Both the position numbers and the translations under genes were made by a program. From contig BJOX01000067.1 of the NCBI GenBank assembly GCA_009731375.1, positions 1-26,890 of the forward strand: 26,890 nucleotides of DNA. Reading direction: 5' to 3'. The notes under the pieces were generated by a model, which worked only from the letters and a program-made list of their open reading frames with translations, was not told where the DNA came from and did not search any database. Shown here piece after piece: positions 26,481-26,890 of this stretch; position 1 is the stretch's first letter; each line of letters starts with the position of its first letter. This stretch comes from Paulinella micropora (lineage: Eukaryota; Cercozoa; Imbricatea; Euglyphida).

Positions 26481-26679
26481 ATGGCGGAGTTAAAGATCTT
26501 TTATGAGGCCTCAACGATCCTCCTCCCCAGCATACCACCGAATAGTTATGGATTGGCATCACAGTTTAACGCCGTAAGGCCATTGGGCTGGAACTCTGGT
26601 AAGCAAGCAACTATTGAACCATGTGACTAGGTTTTTTCATCGGGGGTCACCCTCAAATACATCACAGTCAACACTCCAA
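26481..26679. repeat. 199 bp direct repeat, copy 2
   Basis: Period to copy 1 is 351 bp. After CACTCCAA copy 1 continues into unique sequence while copy 2 continues into the AAT tail of the next SINE-like element, so that element probably inserted exactly at this point of the unit. Confidence 0.9.
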
Positions 26680-26740
<61 letters not shown>

Positions 26741-26890
26741 GTGCTTCTCTGTCAATGGCTGATGCAAATCTGCACATGCGCCTCCATCGTCTCACCCGTG
26801 AGGGGAGTACGAAGAATTGACGATAAGCTCTAATGACACCCCCGCAAGGGCAGTTCCAACACTTCCAGACGGGCCGGTATGTTCAATGAA
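26680..26890 (-). mobile_element. SINE-like element, minus strand, near-identical to the one at 24129
   Basis: On the minus strand the body runs from 26890 (TTCATTGAACATACCGG) to 26741 (GAGAAGCAC), then (TAT)n to about 26680. It has about four differences from 24157-24306. It is cut by the window edge, so its tRNA-like head would lie just beyond. Confidence 0.8.

Noticed and set aside
26130-26679. Ribosomal or tRNA gene in the 351 bp unit
   Set aside because: Motifs such as GCCGTAAGGCC looked structured, but I recognised no rRNA core segment or tRNA arms.

Overview
The window is eukaryotic nuclear DNA in a fragmented assembly (13 runs of N). Most of it is simple-sequence repeat: (CT)n/(GA)n, (CATA)n, (ATCT)n, (CTAC)n, (CTGT)n, (CTT)n, (ATC)n, (AGT)n, (AAT)n and pure C or T tracts. 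Short AT-rich or unique islands sit between them. GT-AG introns, a non-LTR reverse transcriptase remnant, hairpin MITE-like elements and AAT-tailed SINE-like repeats show a eukaryote. The sequence does not let me place it further; an invertebrate or a large-genome protist or alga would fit.

Layout. 1-440: a small CCGGAC-rich minisatellite. 581-1120: two related palindromic MITE-like elements. 1441-1862: a reverse transcriptase fragment on the minus strand, disabled by a stop and flanked by microsatellites. 1863-12300: almost unbroken microsatellite, with an AT-rich CAATATT island at 4686-5165, a purine-rich stretch at 8817-9060 and a unique island at 9300-9690 holding one possible exon. 12501-25054: the only gene I can support. 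25055-26890: SINE-like and other dispersed repeats on the minus strand.

The gene is on the plus strand. I assembled it by hand from 15 short exon candidates that are nearly all phase 0 and read as one protein of about 400 residues: signal peptide, a short Cys-containing region, then a body that resembles glycosyltransferase family 90 (CAP10/POGLUT-like O-glycosyltransferases). The best anchors are [49 protein letters not shown]...VVFK and the downstream NQWFASMLVPW. The last part of the enzyme, after the PW motif, is not found before the window ends. About 1.2 kb of coding sequence is spread over 12.5 kb, and the introns are mostly microsatellite that often begins within a few bases of the 5' splice site.

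Short N runs are at 2324-2333, 4126-4135, 10095-10104, 14423-14432, 19299-19308, 21000-21009, 23242-23251, 24119-24128 and 25769-25778. Long runs are at 2866-3350, 8250-8765, 18124-18888 and 26074-26129. Many long open frames exist in the repeats, but they are artefacts of stop-free repeat units.
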